Assembly (NCBI RefSeq): GCF_003752025.1
Contig: NZ_RJKR01000008.1
Location: forward strand, 62,001 to 126,000
Source: Curtobacterium sp. PhB115
GTDB taxonomy: Bacteria > Actinomycetota > Actinomycetes > Actinomycetales > Microbacteriaceae
Direction: 5' to 3'
DNA: 64,000 bases
Within the stretch, counting starts at the first letter, position 1. The number at the start of each line of letters is the position of its first letter. Below the pieces are notes generated by a model. The model had not been told where the DNA came from, ran no database searches, and worked only from the letters and a program-made list of their open reading frames with translations. Positions 8,677 through 18,187 of the stretch are shown here, in pieces. A program made the position numbers and the translations under genes.

Positions 8677-9945
8677 ATGACCGACGTGATCGCAGCGCAG
8701 CGCACGCGGACGAACTGGGCCGGGAACGTCACCTACCGGGCGTCCGGTCTGGCGCGTCCGACGTCGGTGGCCTCGTTGCAGGAACTGGTCGCGTCGACAC
8801 CGCGCCTGACGGCGCTCGGCTCACGGCACTCGTTCAACACGATCGCCGACACCGACGCCGTTCAGGTGTCCCTGCAGGACCTGCCACCGGTCCTCGACAT
8901 CGACACGTCGCGTCGGGTCGTGCGCGTGGCTGCCGGCATGACGCACAGTCAGGTCGCGGCCGGCCTGGAGGCCCGTGGCTGGGCACTCGGGAACCTCGCG
9001 TCCCTGCCGCACATCTCCACGGCCGGGGCCGTCGCCACGGGCACGCACGGCTCCGGCGTCCGCAACCCGTCGCTCGCGCAGGCGGTGGTCGGGCTGGACG
9101 TGGTGCACGCCTTCGGCGACCTGGTGCACGTCTCGGCAGGTGACGGTCACCTCGACGCCCACCGGGTGGCACTCGGCGCGCTCGGGGTCGTCACTGCGGT
9201 GGAGCTCGCGATCGAGCCCACGTTCCAGGTCGCCACGACCGTGCACCTCGACCTGCCGTGGGACGCGGTGGCATCGTCGTTCGACCGGATCATGTCCGAC
9301 GCGTACTCGGTGTCGATGTTCACCTCGTTCGACGACCGTGGTGCCCGGCAGGTCTGGGTGAAGCACCGCAGCGACGAGCCAGCGCCGACGGTGGACCTCG
9401 TCGCCCTCGGAGCGCGGCCCGCCACCGGCCCCGTGCACCCGGGGGAGAACGACCCCGCCGGCGTCACCGAGCAGGGTGGCGTGCCGGGGGCGTGGTCCGA
9501 GCGGCTGCCGCACTTCCGGTCCTCGTTCACACCGTCGACCGGAGCCGAGATCCAGGCCGAGTACCTGATCCCGGCCGCGTCGGCGGTCGCCGCACTGCAG
9601 GCACTCCGGCCGCTCGAGGCCCTGTTCGCCCCGATCCTCATCGCCGCCGAGGTCCGGACGATCGCCGCGGACACCGCCTGGCTCGCGCCGTCGTCCGAGC
9701 GGCAGTCGGTCGGCCTCCACTTCACGTTCCGCCGGGACGCAACCGCCGTGGCCGCCGCGGTGGAGCGGATCGAGGAGGTGCTCGCGCCCTTCGACCCCCG
9801 CCCGCACTGGGGGAAGGTGTCGGCCGCGAGTGCCGAGCGGCTGCACGAGGCGTACCCGCACCTGTCCGCGTTCGCGGCGCTCGCCCGCGAACTCGACCCA
9901 GCGGGGCGCTTCCGCAACCCCTTCCTGGAGCGCGTGCTGGCCTGA
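8677..9945 (+). CDS. FAD-linked alditol/sugar oxidase (AldO-like)
   Basis: A 422-residue flavoprotein of the VAO/aldonolactone oxidase family. TALGSRHSF puts His51 where AldO-type alditol oxidases carry a covalently bound FAD. The carboxyl PHWGKVSA motif and length (Streptomyces AldO is about 420) also agree. Members oxidise polyols such as xylitol or sorbitol at C1, or gulono/arabinono-lactone, with release of peroxide. It starts 17 bases after araA and is probably co-transcribed, with GAGGGG as a weak, distant ribosome site. An arabinitol or xylitol substrate would fit the context but is inference. Confidence 0.8.
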   Translation: MTDVIAAQRTRTNWAGNVTYRASGLARPTSVASLQELVASTPRLTALGSRHSFNTIADTDAVQVSLQDLPPVLDIDTSRRVVRVAAGMTHSQVAAGLEARGWALGNLASLPHISTAGAVATGTHGSGVRNPSLAQAVVGLDVVHAFGDLVHVSAGDGHLDAHRVALGALGVVTAVELAIEPTFQVATTVHLDLPWDAVASSFDRIMSDAYSVSMFTSFDDRGARQVWVKHRSDEPAPTVDLVALGARPATGPVHPGENDPAGVTEQGGVPGAWSERLPHFRSSFTPSTGAEIQAEYLIPAASAVAALQALRPLEALFAPILIAAEVRTIAADTAWLAPSSERQSVGLHFTFRRDATAVAAAVERIEEVLAPFDPRPHWGKVSAASAERLHEAYPHLSAFAALARELDPAGRFRNPFLERVLA

Positions 9946-10062
9946 GGGGCGCACCACGGGCCTCCAGGCCTGGGCATGGTGTGTTCCGTGGCACCAGCAC
10001 TGGGGCATGCGGTGCGCGGTCGTCGTTCCGTAGCCTCCCCGGAGGCAACGAAGGGGAGAACA

Positions 10063-10524
10063 GTGACGCTGCCGATCGCCGGGTGGTACCCGGACCCGCA
10101 GGACCCGAACCGGACCCGATGGTGGGACGGAGCACGGTGGGGAGCTCCGGCACCGCAGCCTGCCCCCGTGCCGGCCCCGGTGTGGGAACAGGTCCCGCGT
10201 CCGCCGGCGCCGTCCGAGTACCGGCCGGTCGTCTCCGAACCGCCCCTCCGCGGACGGCAGGCACGGGTCGCCGAGGACCGTGCAACCCGTGCGGCGAACC
10301 CGTACGGCTACGCGGGACTGGTCCTCGCGCTCATCGGCTTCCTCTTCAACGTGTTCGCGATCCCGGGGATCCTCGGGATCGTGTTCGGCGTGATCGGCCT
10401 GGCGCGTGCCGGGCAGCTCACCGGACAACGGATCACCGGGTTCGGGGTCTCGCTCGCGGCGGTCATCCTCGGACTGGTGGTCTCCGTCGCCTTCGTGGCG
10501 CGGGTGACGCAGCTGCTCGGGTGA
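10063..10524 (+). CDS. DUF2510 membrane protein
   Basis: A 153-residue protein with an amino-terminal DUF2510 module (GWYPDP, then RWWDGARWG, residues about 7-30), a Pro-rich linker, and two hydrophobic helices (residues about 85-150) resembling DUF4190. DUF2510 is a short actinobacterial domain found at the ends of membrane proteins; its function is unknown. The GTG start at 10063 follows AAGGGGAG. A clear hairpin begins 6 bases after the stop, so this is a single-gene unit. Confidence 0.8.
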   Translation: MTLPIAGWYPDPQDPNRTRWWDGARWGAPAPQPAPVPAPVWEQVPRPPAPSEYRPVVSEPPLRGRQARVAEDRATRAANPYGYAGLVLALIGFLFNVFAIPGILGIVFGVIGLARAGQLTGQRITGFGVSLAAVILGLVVSVAFVARVTQLLG

Positions 10525-10682
10525 GGGCAGGTGTCCCGCAGCACAGAGCGCGATGCGGGACACCCGGGTCCTCCGTCCTTGCGGGACAGATCGATCAAGA
10601 GCCTGACCACGGTCACGAGCAAGCTCGCGATCCCCAGCCAGGGCACCCGACGTCTGGACCGATCATCGGTGTCGTTCGACAT
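10308..10682 (-). CDS. Doubtful short ORF with a good ribosome site
   Basis: An ATG at 10682 is preceded by AGGAGG at good spacing and begins MSNDTDDRSRRRVPWLG, then a hydrophobic helix (IASLLVTVVRLLIDLS). After about 35 codons the frame runs through the terminator hairpin and then antisense into the DUF2510 gene, where the translation loses protein character. It may be a truncated or frameshifted small membrane protein whose original 3' end is lost, or chance. I list it because the start looks genuine. Confidence 0.25.
   Translation of the reverse strand: MSNDTDDRSRRRVPWLGIASLLVTVVRLLIDLSRKDGGPGCPASRSVLRDTCPHPSSCVTRATKATETTSPRMTAASETPNPVIRCPVSCPARARPITPNTIPRIPGIANTLKRKPMSARTSPA
10530..10564 (+). 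terminator. Hairpin terminator after the DUF2510 gene
   Basis: GGTGTCCCGCA at 10530-10540 pairs perfectly with TGCGGGACACC at 10554-10564 across a 13-base loop. There is no U tract, as is common in high-GC actinobacteria. Confidence 0.65.
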
Positions 10683-11030
10683 CGTTGACCTCCTGGTGTC
10701 GTCGCCGGCTGACTCGAGGAGCTTCGGCCGAGGGATGCGTCGCCGAGCGGGCTCGGCTACCATCGGTTCCGAGCGTTGGACTCGGGATGGGTTTTGCATC
10801 CCTTGGCTTTCCACTCGGAAGGCGAATCGAGGCCCGGAACTGTTGTCGCAGTCCCGGGCCTCAGCCGTTCGCCCAGGTCACGCTCCGGCGGTGACGTGAC
10901 CGGGACCAGCCTACGACGATCTGTTCGGTGAAATGTTGCGGTGAAGCTCACAGGGGATGCCCATCGGATGCCCTGGCGACCCGCCGGATCGTCGCTGGGA
11001 GCGCACATGTGAAGACGCAAAGGTCGGGGC
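10683..11030. other. Non-coding spacer with a GC-rich hairpin (10829-10862)
   Basis: No convincing gene lies here. GAGGCCCGGAACT at 10829-10841 and AGTCCCGGGCCTC at 10850-10862 form a 13-base stem with one mismatch and an 8-base loop. A smaller GGGATG/GCATCCC stem sits near 10785-10803. The base composition is less extreme than in the flanking genes. It could be a terminator, an attenuator of the minus-strand ORF at 10682, or a small RNA; I cannot decide. Confidence 0.45.
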
Positions 11031-11972
<942 letters not shown>

Positions 11973-12176
11973 GACACTCCGGTGCGAACTCATCGGGAAT
12001 AGCGGGACGACGTACGTTGCTTGCAATGTTTCGTCGTGCGTCGTCCGAGGCGCGCGAGATTCGGACGGGCCACCGTCGCGGTGTCAGGATGGATGCCGCC
12101 CGGCGGCTGGACCGTTCCGTCGTCGCAGCGACCGCCACCGCGATCGCGACCCCCTTCCCCGAGGAGCAGCACCGTC

Positions 12177-13844
12177 ATGAGACGCCCCAACCGCCTGACG
12201 ATCACCGCGGCCGTCGCCGCAGCAGCAGCCCTGGTCCTGACCGGCTGCTCGGGTGGGGGTTCGTCCGACGACGGCGCCGAGGGCACGGCCAAGGGCGGCA
12301 CGCTCAACATCCTCACGCCGCAGACCTCGTTCCACCTCGACCCCGCGACGAGCCAGAGCCTCGGCATCACGTCGCTGGGCCTCGTCGCCCGACGGCTCAC
12401 CACGTGGGACGTCGAGCCGGGCAAGACGGCGAAGGTCGTCCCCGACCTGGCGACCAACACCGGGGTCTCGAGCGACGACGGCAAGACCTGGACCTACACG
12501 CTGAAGGACGGTGTCGAGTTCCAGGACGGTACGCCGATCACGACGAAGGACATCAAGTGGGGCATCGAGCGCTCGTTCGCTCCGACGCTGAGCGGTGGCC
12601 TGAGCTACCACAAGTCGCTCCTCGTCGGTGGTGACTCCTACAAGGGTCCGTTCGACGGCAAGTCGCTCGACAGCATCGAGACCCCGAACGACAAGACCAT
12701 CGTCTTCAAGCTGAACGACGCGTACGGCGACTGGCCGTGGCTCGCGTCGATGCCGGCGTTCACCCCGGTGCCCGAGGGCGACGGCAAAGACACCGGCGCC
12801 TACGACCTGAAGCCGGTCGCGTCCGGGCCGTACCAGGTGCAGTCGAACACCCAGGGCTCGCAGGTCACGCTCGTCCGCAACGAGAACTGGAGCGCCAAGA
12901 CCGACGACGTCCGCACCGCCGGCCCCTCGAAGATCGTGTTCAAGGAGAGCCAGGACCAGTCCACGGTGACGCAGACGCTCATCGCGGACAACGGGGACGC
13001 CAAGAACTCGTTCGGCGCCATCTACCTCGGTGCAGCGGAGCTGAACCAGGTGCGCAGCAACCCGGCCGCCCAGGACCGCCTGGCCACTTCGAAGGCCGGC
13101 CCGATCAGCTACATGGCGATCAACACGCAGCGCGGTGAGCTGAAGGACCTCAAGGTCCGCCAAGCCCTGCAGTACGCGGTCGACCGCAAGTCCTTCCGGA
13201 TCGCCGCCGGTGGCGCGATCGCCGGCTCCTACGCCTCGACGCTGATCACCCCTGGCATCGCCGGACGCCAGGACTACGACCTGTACAAGACGAAGGCCAC
13301 CGGCGACGTCGACAAGGCCAAGCAGCTGCTCAAGGAGGCCGGCGTCAGCAACCTGAAGCTGACCCTCGTGACGCAGAACGACCCGACGTACCTCGCGCAG
13401 GCGCAGGCGCTGCAGTCCGGGCTCAAGCGTGCCGGCATCACGGTGACGCTCAAGCCGCTCGACTACGACTCCTTCACGCAGGCGACGACCAACGGCACCG
13501 ACTTCGACCTCTCGCTGTCGAGCTGGCAGCCCGACTTCCCGAGCGCGAACGCCAACCTGCAGCCCCTCTACGACTCGTCGCAGATCGGTGGCGGCGGCTA
13601 CAACGTCTCGAAGTACAGCAACCCCGAGGTCGACGCGCTCATCGCGAAGGCGAGCTCCACGGTCGACCAGGACGACGCACAGAAGCTCTGGGCCCAGGCG
13701 GACCAGAAGATCATGGCCGACGCCCCCGTCGTGCCGCTGATCTACGCGAAGCAGTCGTTCCTCGCCGGTTCGAACGTGCAGAACTTCCAGATCGCGGACT
13801 TCCCCGCGTACCCGAACTACCTCAAGGTCTCGCTCAAGCAGTGA
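12177..13844 (+). CDS. Peptide/oligosaccharide ABC transporter substrate-binding lipoprotein (family 5)
   Basis: A 555-residue extracellular solute-binding protein of family 5 (DppA/OppA type). The ATG at 12177 begins a lipoprotein signal with lipobox LTGC and Cys24. Family features include the early LNILTPQTSFHLDPATSQ, the WTYTLKDGVEFQDGTPIT segment typical of the family, and VRQALQYAVDRK in the middle. It should be membrane-anchored outside the cell and deliver peptides or similar ligands to the permeases encoded downstream. The ATPase gene follows with a GTGA overlap. The 204-base region before it contains no gene and presumably the operon promoter. Confidence 0.9.
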   Translation: MRRPNRLTITAAVAAAAALVLTGCSGGGSSDDGAEGTAKGGTLNILTPQTSFHLDPATSQSLGITSLGLVARRLTTWDVEPGKTAKVVPDLATNTGVSSDDGKTWTYTLKDGVEFQDGTPITTKDIKWGIERSFAPTLSGGLSYHKSLLVGGDSYKGPFDGKSLDSIETPNDKTIVFKLNDAYGDWPWLASMPAFTPVPEGDGKDTGAYDLKPVASGPYQVQSNTQGSQVTLVRNENWSAKTDDVRTAGPSKIVFKESQDQSTVTQTLIADNGDAKNSFGAIYLGAAELNQVRSNPAAQDRLATSKAGPISYMAINTQRGELKDLKVRQALQYAVDRKSFRIAAGGAIAGSYASTLITPGIAGRQDYDLYKTKATGDVDKAKQLLKEAGVSNLKLTLVTQNDPTYLAQAQALQSGLKRAGITVTLKPLDYDSFTQATTNGTDFDLSLSSWQPDFPSANANLQPLYDSSQIGGGGYNVSKYSNPEVDALIAKASSTVDQDDAQKLWAQADQKIMADAPVVPLIYAKQSFLAGSNVQNFQIADFPAYPNYLKVSLKQ

Positions 13845-15661
13845 CCGATCCGATCCTGCAGGTCGAGGGGCTCCGCGTCGCGTTCGGTGACGCGGAGCCC
13901 GTCGTCCGTGACGTCTCCTTCACGCTGACGCCCGGCCGGGTCCTCGCCCTGGTGGGAGAGTCCGGCTCGGGCAAGTCCGTCAGCGCCATGAGCGTGCTCG
14001 GACTCCTGCCGCCGCAGGCCACCGTGTCGGGCAGCGCCCGGTTCCGCGGCGAGGAGCTCATCGGTGCCTCCGCCGAGGCCGTCCGGGCCGTGCGTGGTGC
14101 CGGCATCGGCGTGGTGTTCCAGGAACCGATGAACTCGTTCACGCCGGTCCTGTCGATCGGAACGCAGATCGCGGAGGCCGTCCGGGCGCACCCGTCCGGG
14201 CTCGACCGCGCCGGGGTCAGCGCTCGCGTCGACGAACTGCTCCGTGACGCCGGGCTCACCGATCCCGAGCGCATCCGGAAGGCGTACCCGCACGAACTGT
14301 CCGGTGGACAGCTGCAGCGAGCCATGATCGCGATGGCGCTGGCCGGCGACCCGGTCGCGCTCTTCGCCGACGAGCCCACCACTGCCCTCGACGTCACAGT
14401 GCAGGCGGGCATCCTCGACCTGCTGCGCCGGCTCGGTCGCGAACGGTCGCTCGCCGTGCTGCTCATCACCCACGACATGGGCGTGGTGGCGGACGTCGCG
14501 GACGACCTGCTGGTGCTCCGTCGGGGCGACCCGGTCGAGCACGGGACGGTCGCCGACGTCTTCGCGCACCCGACCGCTGACTACACGCGCGAGCTCCTCG
14601 CGGCCGTCCCCAGCCTGGAGGCGCGCCCCGCGTCCGCAGCGCCGGTCGCGGACCCGGACGCCCGGGCCGGCGAGCCCGGCTCACGCGCCCAGCGACAGCT
14701 CACGGCTCCGGGCGCGCGTGGGGTGTCGCCCAGCGCGGAGACCGCTGCGGTGAGCGACGAGGCGGACGCGGGTCGCGCCTCTCCCCACCGGCACGGCCGG
14801 CCCGCCGCTGGCGCGTCGGACCGGAACCGGCGGCGTGGGCCCAGGCCGCTCGTCGCGCAACTGCGCGACGTCGCCGTGCGGTACTCGCGCCGAGGCGGAC
14901 CGACCGTGTCCGGCATCGACCTCGACCTGCACGCCGGCGAGACCATCGGCCTCGTCGGCGAATCCGGTTCCGGCAAGTCCACGATCGGCCGGGCGCTCGC
15001 GGGCCTGGTGCCCGTCGTGGCGGGCTCGGTCGAGGTGGACGGCAGCGATCTGCGGACCGCTCGCGGACGACGACTGCGCGAGCTGCGCAGTCGGGTCGGC
15101 ATCGTCTTCCAGGACCCCGCCTCGTCGCTCAACCCGCGCCAGACAATCGGGTGGAGCATCGCGGAACCGCTGCTCGTGCACGGTTCCGACTCGGCTGCCG
15201 ACCGCGCCGCGCGGGTCCGCGAACTGCTGACCGCTGTGCAGCTCGATCCGAGTTGGGCTGAGCGGTTCCCGCACGAGCTGTCCGGCGGACAGCGGCAGCG
15301 TGTCGCCGTCGCGCGTGCGCTCGCGCTGCGGCCAGCACTCGTGATCGCCGACGAACCGACCTCCGCGCTCGACGTCACCGTGCAGGCCGCCGTGCTCGAC
15401 CTGCTGGCCGGACTGCAGCAGGAGTTCGGGTTCGGCATGCTGCTCATCAGCCACGACCTCGCCGTCGTCCGCCAGCTCGCCGACCAGGTGATCGTGCTGC
15501 GCGATGGCCGCGTGGTCGAGCGGGGGAGCACCGACGCCGTGCTCGACGACCCGCAGCAGGACTACACGCGCATGCTCCTCGCCGCAGCGCCCGTCGCCGA
15601 CCCCGTGCGACAGGCCGCTCGCCGCGAAGCCTGGCGTGCATGGGAAGGAGTGGCCTCGTGA
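13841..15661 (+). CDS. Fused double ABC ATPase of the peptide importer (DppD-DppF type)
   Basis: At 606 residues this joins two ATP-binding domains that many bacteria encode as separate DppD and DppF proteins. Domain 1 (about 1-255) has Walker A GESGSGKS at 39-46, signature LSGGQLQ and Walker B LFADEPTTALD. Domain 2 (about 345-590) has a second GESGSGKS, LSGGQRQ and VIADEPTSALD. The link between them (about 260-335) is low complexity and rich in Ala, Arg and Pro. Both ATP sites look intact. GTG start, overlapping the binding-protein stop; its own stop overlaps the next gene. Confidence 0.92.
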   Translation: MTDPILQVEGLRVAFGDAEPVVRDVSFTLTPGRVLALVGESGSGKSVSAMSVLGLLPPQATVSGSARFRGEELIGASAEAVRAVRGAGIGVVFQEPMNSFTPVLSIGTQIAEAVRAHPSGLDRAGVSARVDELLRDAGLTDPERIRKAYPHELSGGQLQRAMIAMALAGDPVALFADEPTTALDVTVQAGILDLLRRLGRERSLAVLLITHDMGVVADVADDLLVLRRGDPVEHGTVADVFAHPTADYTRELLAAVPSLEARPASAAPVADPDARAGEPGSRAQRQLTAPGARGVSPSAETAAVSDEADAGRASPHRHGRPAAGASDRNRRRGPRPLVAQLRDVAVRYSRRGGPTVSGIDLDLHAGETIGLVGESGSGKSTIGRALAGLVPVVAGSVEVDGSDLRTARGRRLRELRSRVGIVFQDPASSLNPRQTIGWSIAEPLLVHGSDSAADRAARVRELLTAVQLDPSWAERFPHELSGGQRQRVAVARALALRPALVIADEPTSALDVTVQAAVLDLLAGLQQEFGFGMLLISHDLAVVRQLADQVIVLRDGRVVERGSTDAVLDDPQQDYTRMLLAAAPVADPVRQAARREAWRAWEGVAS

Positions 15662-16596
15662 CGGCCAACGTCGTCGACCGTCCGGTTTCCACCACCGCGA
15701 ACCGGAGCACCGGCTTCCGTGCCGTCGTGCGCCGGGTGCGCCGTGACCGCTGGGCCGTCGCCTCCGCCGTCGTGATCGTCGTGTTCGTCGTCGTGGCCGT
15801 CGCGGCTCCGCTCATCGCGGCCGTGACCGGGCAGGACCCGTACGGGTACAACATCGACGCGCTGAACTCGTTCGGTGCCCCGAAGGGTTTCGGCGGCGGG
15901 ATCAGCGGTGAACACTGGTTCGGCGTCGAGCCGCTGACCGGGCGCGACCTGTTCTCGATCGTCACGTACGGTGCGCGGACCTCGCTCGGCATCGGCCTCG
16001 CCGCCACCGTCGTCTCGATCGTCATCGGGGTGCTCGTCGGCGTCACCACCGGGTTCTTCGGCGGCTGGTACGACCGCGTGCTCTCCCGGGTCGTCGACGT
16101 GATCTTCGGGTTCCCGTCGCTCGTCTTCATGATCGCCCTCACCGCGATCGTGCCGTCGTCGTTCCCGAAGCCCGTGCTCGTCGTGCTCGTCATCGGGTTC
16201 TTCGGTTGGCCGGCTGTGGCCCGCGTCGTGCGGGGGCAGACGCTCTCGCTCGTCAGCCGGAACTACGTCGTCGCCTCCACAGCGATGGGCGCCGGCCGCT
16301 GGCACGTCATCCGGACGCAGCTGCTGCCGAACCTCGCGGCGACCATCACCGTCTACGCGACGATCTCCATCCCGTCGATGATCGGGGCCGAAGCCGCGCT
16401 CTCGTTCCTCGCCGTCGGTGTCAACCCGCCGACGCCGTCGTGGGGACGCAGCATCGGCGACGCCATCGGTTGGGTGCAGACCGACCCCATGTACCTCGTG
16501 TTCCCCGGAGCCGCTCTGTTCCTCATCACCCTCGCCTTCAACGTGCTCGGCGACGCCCTGCGCGACGCCCTCGACCCGCGAGGGGGCACCAAGTGA
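15658..16596 (+). CDS. Peptide ABC transporter permease (DppC type)
   Basis: A 312-residue inner-membrane permease of the binding-protein-dependent type. It has an amino-terminal cytoplasmic part and one transmembrane helix, a periplasmic loop containing GEHWFGVEPLTGRDLFS (the hallmark of DppC/OppC proteins), then five further hydrophobic segments with the ATPase-contact (EAA) loop around STAMGAGRWHVIRTQLLPN. The GTG at 15658 overlaps the ATPase stop as GTGA. DppC precedes DppB here, the reverse of the common order. Confidence 0.9.
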   Translation: MTANVVDRPVSTTANRSTGFRAVVRRVRRDRWAVASAVVIVVFVVVAVAAPLIAAVTGQDPYGYNIDALNSFGAPKGFGGGISGEHWFGVEPLTGRDLFSIVTYGARTSLGIGLAATVVSIVIGVLVGVTTGFFGGWYDRVLSRVVDVIFGFPSLVFMIALTAIVPSSFPKPVLVVLVIGFFGWPAVARVVRGQTLSLVSRNYVVASTAMGAGRWHVIRTQLLPNLAATITVYATISIPSMIGAEAALSFLAVGVNPPTPSWGRSIGDAIGWVQTDPMYLVFPGAALFLITLAFNVLGDALRDALDPRGGTK

Positions 16597-17597
16597 ACGC
16601 CGCCACCCTCCGGTTCCTCGCGATCCGCGTGCTCGGAGCCGCCGTCGTGCTGCTCGTCGTTGCGGCGATCACGTACGCCCTCTTCATGCTCCTGCCGACC
16701 AACCCGGCGCGGGCGATCTGCGACAAGCCGTGCACCCCCGACCGCCTGCGTGAGGTGCAGGCGTTCCTCGGCACCGACAAGCCCTGGCTCGTGCAATTCG
16801 GGGCCTACCTTGCCGGCATCTTCACCGGCCGGACCTTCGGCAGCGGCAGCAGCATCATCGAGTGTGCGGCGCCGTGCTTCGGGTACTCGTTCCAGCTGCA
16901 CGAGAGCGTCACCGAACTGATCCTCGCGCGCCTGCCCGTCACCGCCTCGATCGCGGTCGGCGCCGCCGTGCTGTGGCTCGTCGCCGGGGTCTTCGGCGGC
17001 ACCGTCTCTGCCCTCCGCCGAGGCACCTTCGTCGACCGGGCAGTGATGACGGTCGCAGTCGCCGGTGTGTCGTCGCCGGCGTACCTGGTCGGGCTGCTCG
17101 GCATCCTGCTCTTCGGGTTCGTGCTCGGGATCCTGCCGACCAGTGGCTACGTCGCGTTCACCGACGACCCGGTCGGCTGGTTCACGCACCTGATCCTGCC
17201 GTGGTGCGTCCTCGCGTTCATCAGCGCCGCGATCTACGCCCGGCTCACTCGCGGCGAGATGCTCGAGTCGATGTCGCAGGACTTCGTGCGGACCGCTCGG
17301 GCCAAGGGGCTGCGGGAGCGCCAGGTCGTGGTGCGGCACGGGCTCCGGACCGCGATCCTGCCGGTCGTCACGTTGTTCGGGCTCGATCTCGGGTCCCTGC
17401 TCGGAGGCGCCGTCATCACTGAGAAGGTGTTCTCGATGCAGGGGCTCGGTGCACTGCTCATCGACGCGGTGCACTCGCTCGACCTGCAAGTCGTCGTCGG
17501 GTTCACGCTGTTCTCGGCGCTGCTGATCGTGACCGCCAACGTCATCGTCGACGTGGTTTACGCGTTCGTCGACCCGAGGGTGCGGCGCAGGGCGTAG
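16593..17597 (+). CDS. Peptide ABC transporter permease (DppB type)
   Basis: A 334-residue permease, partner of the preceding gene. It begins with a transmembrane helix and a DppB-like MLLPTNPA segment, then a large external loop, five further hydrophobic segments, and the EAA contact loop SQDFVRTARAKGLRERQVV. The loop contains two unusual Cys pairs (ICDKPC and IECAAPC) that could form disulfides outside the membrane. GTG start, overlapping the previous stop. It ends the operon; the repeat array starts 27 bases downstream. Confidence 0.9.
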   Translation: MNAATLRFLAIRVLGAAVVLLVVAAITYALFMLLPTNPARAICDKPCTPDRLREVQAFLGTDKPWLVQFGAYLAGIFTGRTFGSGSSIIECAAPCFGYSFQLHESVTELILARLPVTASIAVGAAVLWLVAGVFGGTVSALRRGTFVDRAVMTVAVAGVSSPAYLVGLLGILLFGFVLGILPTSGYVAFTDDPVGWFTHLILPWCVLAFISAAIYARLTRGEMLESMSQDFVRTARAKGLRERQVVVRHGLRTAILPVVTLFGLDLGSLLGGAVITEKVFSMQGLGALLIDAVHSLDLQVVVGFTLFSALLIVTANVIVDVVYAFVDPRVRRRA

Positions 17598-17623
17598 GGG
17601 CGCGGGCGCGGGCCGGTAGGGGC

Positions 17624-18185
17624 CTCGCACGGTGCGAGTTGGCGGGGGCGCGGGATGCGGCGGTGCGGGTCGCAGTGTGCGAGGTTCCGCGGAGTGTGCG
17701 GGGTCGCTCGGGTCGCACAGTGCGCGGAACCTCGCACCGTCGTTGTCGTGTCCTCGCACGGTGCGAGCCTGCCCGGCGCATGGCCTCGCACGGTGCGAGG
17801 GGCCGTGGGTGTGGGGTGGGTAGGGGTCGGTGCGGGTCGCAGTGTGCGAGGTTCCGCGGAGTGTGCGGGGCAGCGCGGGTCGCACCATGCGCGGAACCTC
17901 GCACCGTCGTTCTCGTGCCCTCGCACGGTGCGAGCCTGCCGGCGCACGGCCTCGCACGGTGCGAGTTGGCGGGGCGCGGGGTGGCGCGGGCCGCAGTGTG
18001 CGAGGTTCCGCGGAGTGTGCGGGGCAGCGCGGGTCGCACCATGCGCGGAACCTCGCACCGTCGTCTCGTGCTCTCGCACGGTGCGAGCCTTCCCGCGCCC
18101 GCACCCTCGCACGGTGCGAGCCTGCCCGGCGCAAGGCCTCGCACGGTGCGAGCGCGCCCGCGCCCGCGCCCTCGCACGGTGCGAC
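17624..18185. repeat. Array of palindromic repeats (CTCGCACGGTGCGAG and TGCGAGGTTCCGCG units)
   Basis: This 560-base intergenic stretch is built from two motifs. The near-perfect palindrome CTCGCACGGTGCGAG occurs eight times in full and once truncated (near 17625, 17755, 17781, 17921, 17951, 18073, 18107, 18140 and 18172). Interspersed are three larger hairpin units with perfect 14-base arms: TGCGAGGTTCCGCG at 17678, 17845 and 17999, paired with CGCGGAACCTCGCA ending at 17736, 17903 and 18057. Spacing is irregular and there are no cas genes, so this is not CRISPR. Open frames through it are by-products of the repeats. Confidence 0.85.
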
Positions 18186-18187
18186 GC

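Noticed and set aside
9946-10062. Terminator-like symmetry after the alditol-oxidase-like gene (GGCCTCCAGGCC core)
   Set aside because: Several short, competing stems can be drawn but none is long or clearly best, so I do not call a terminator.
17624-18185. Possible CRISPR array
   Set aside because: The repeated word is a 15-base palindrome with irregular gaps of about 10-140 bases, the gaps themselves are repeated, and there are no cas genes.
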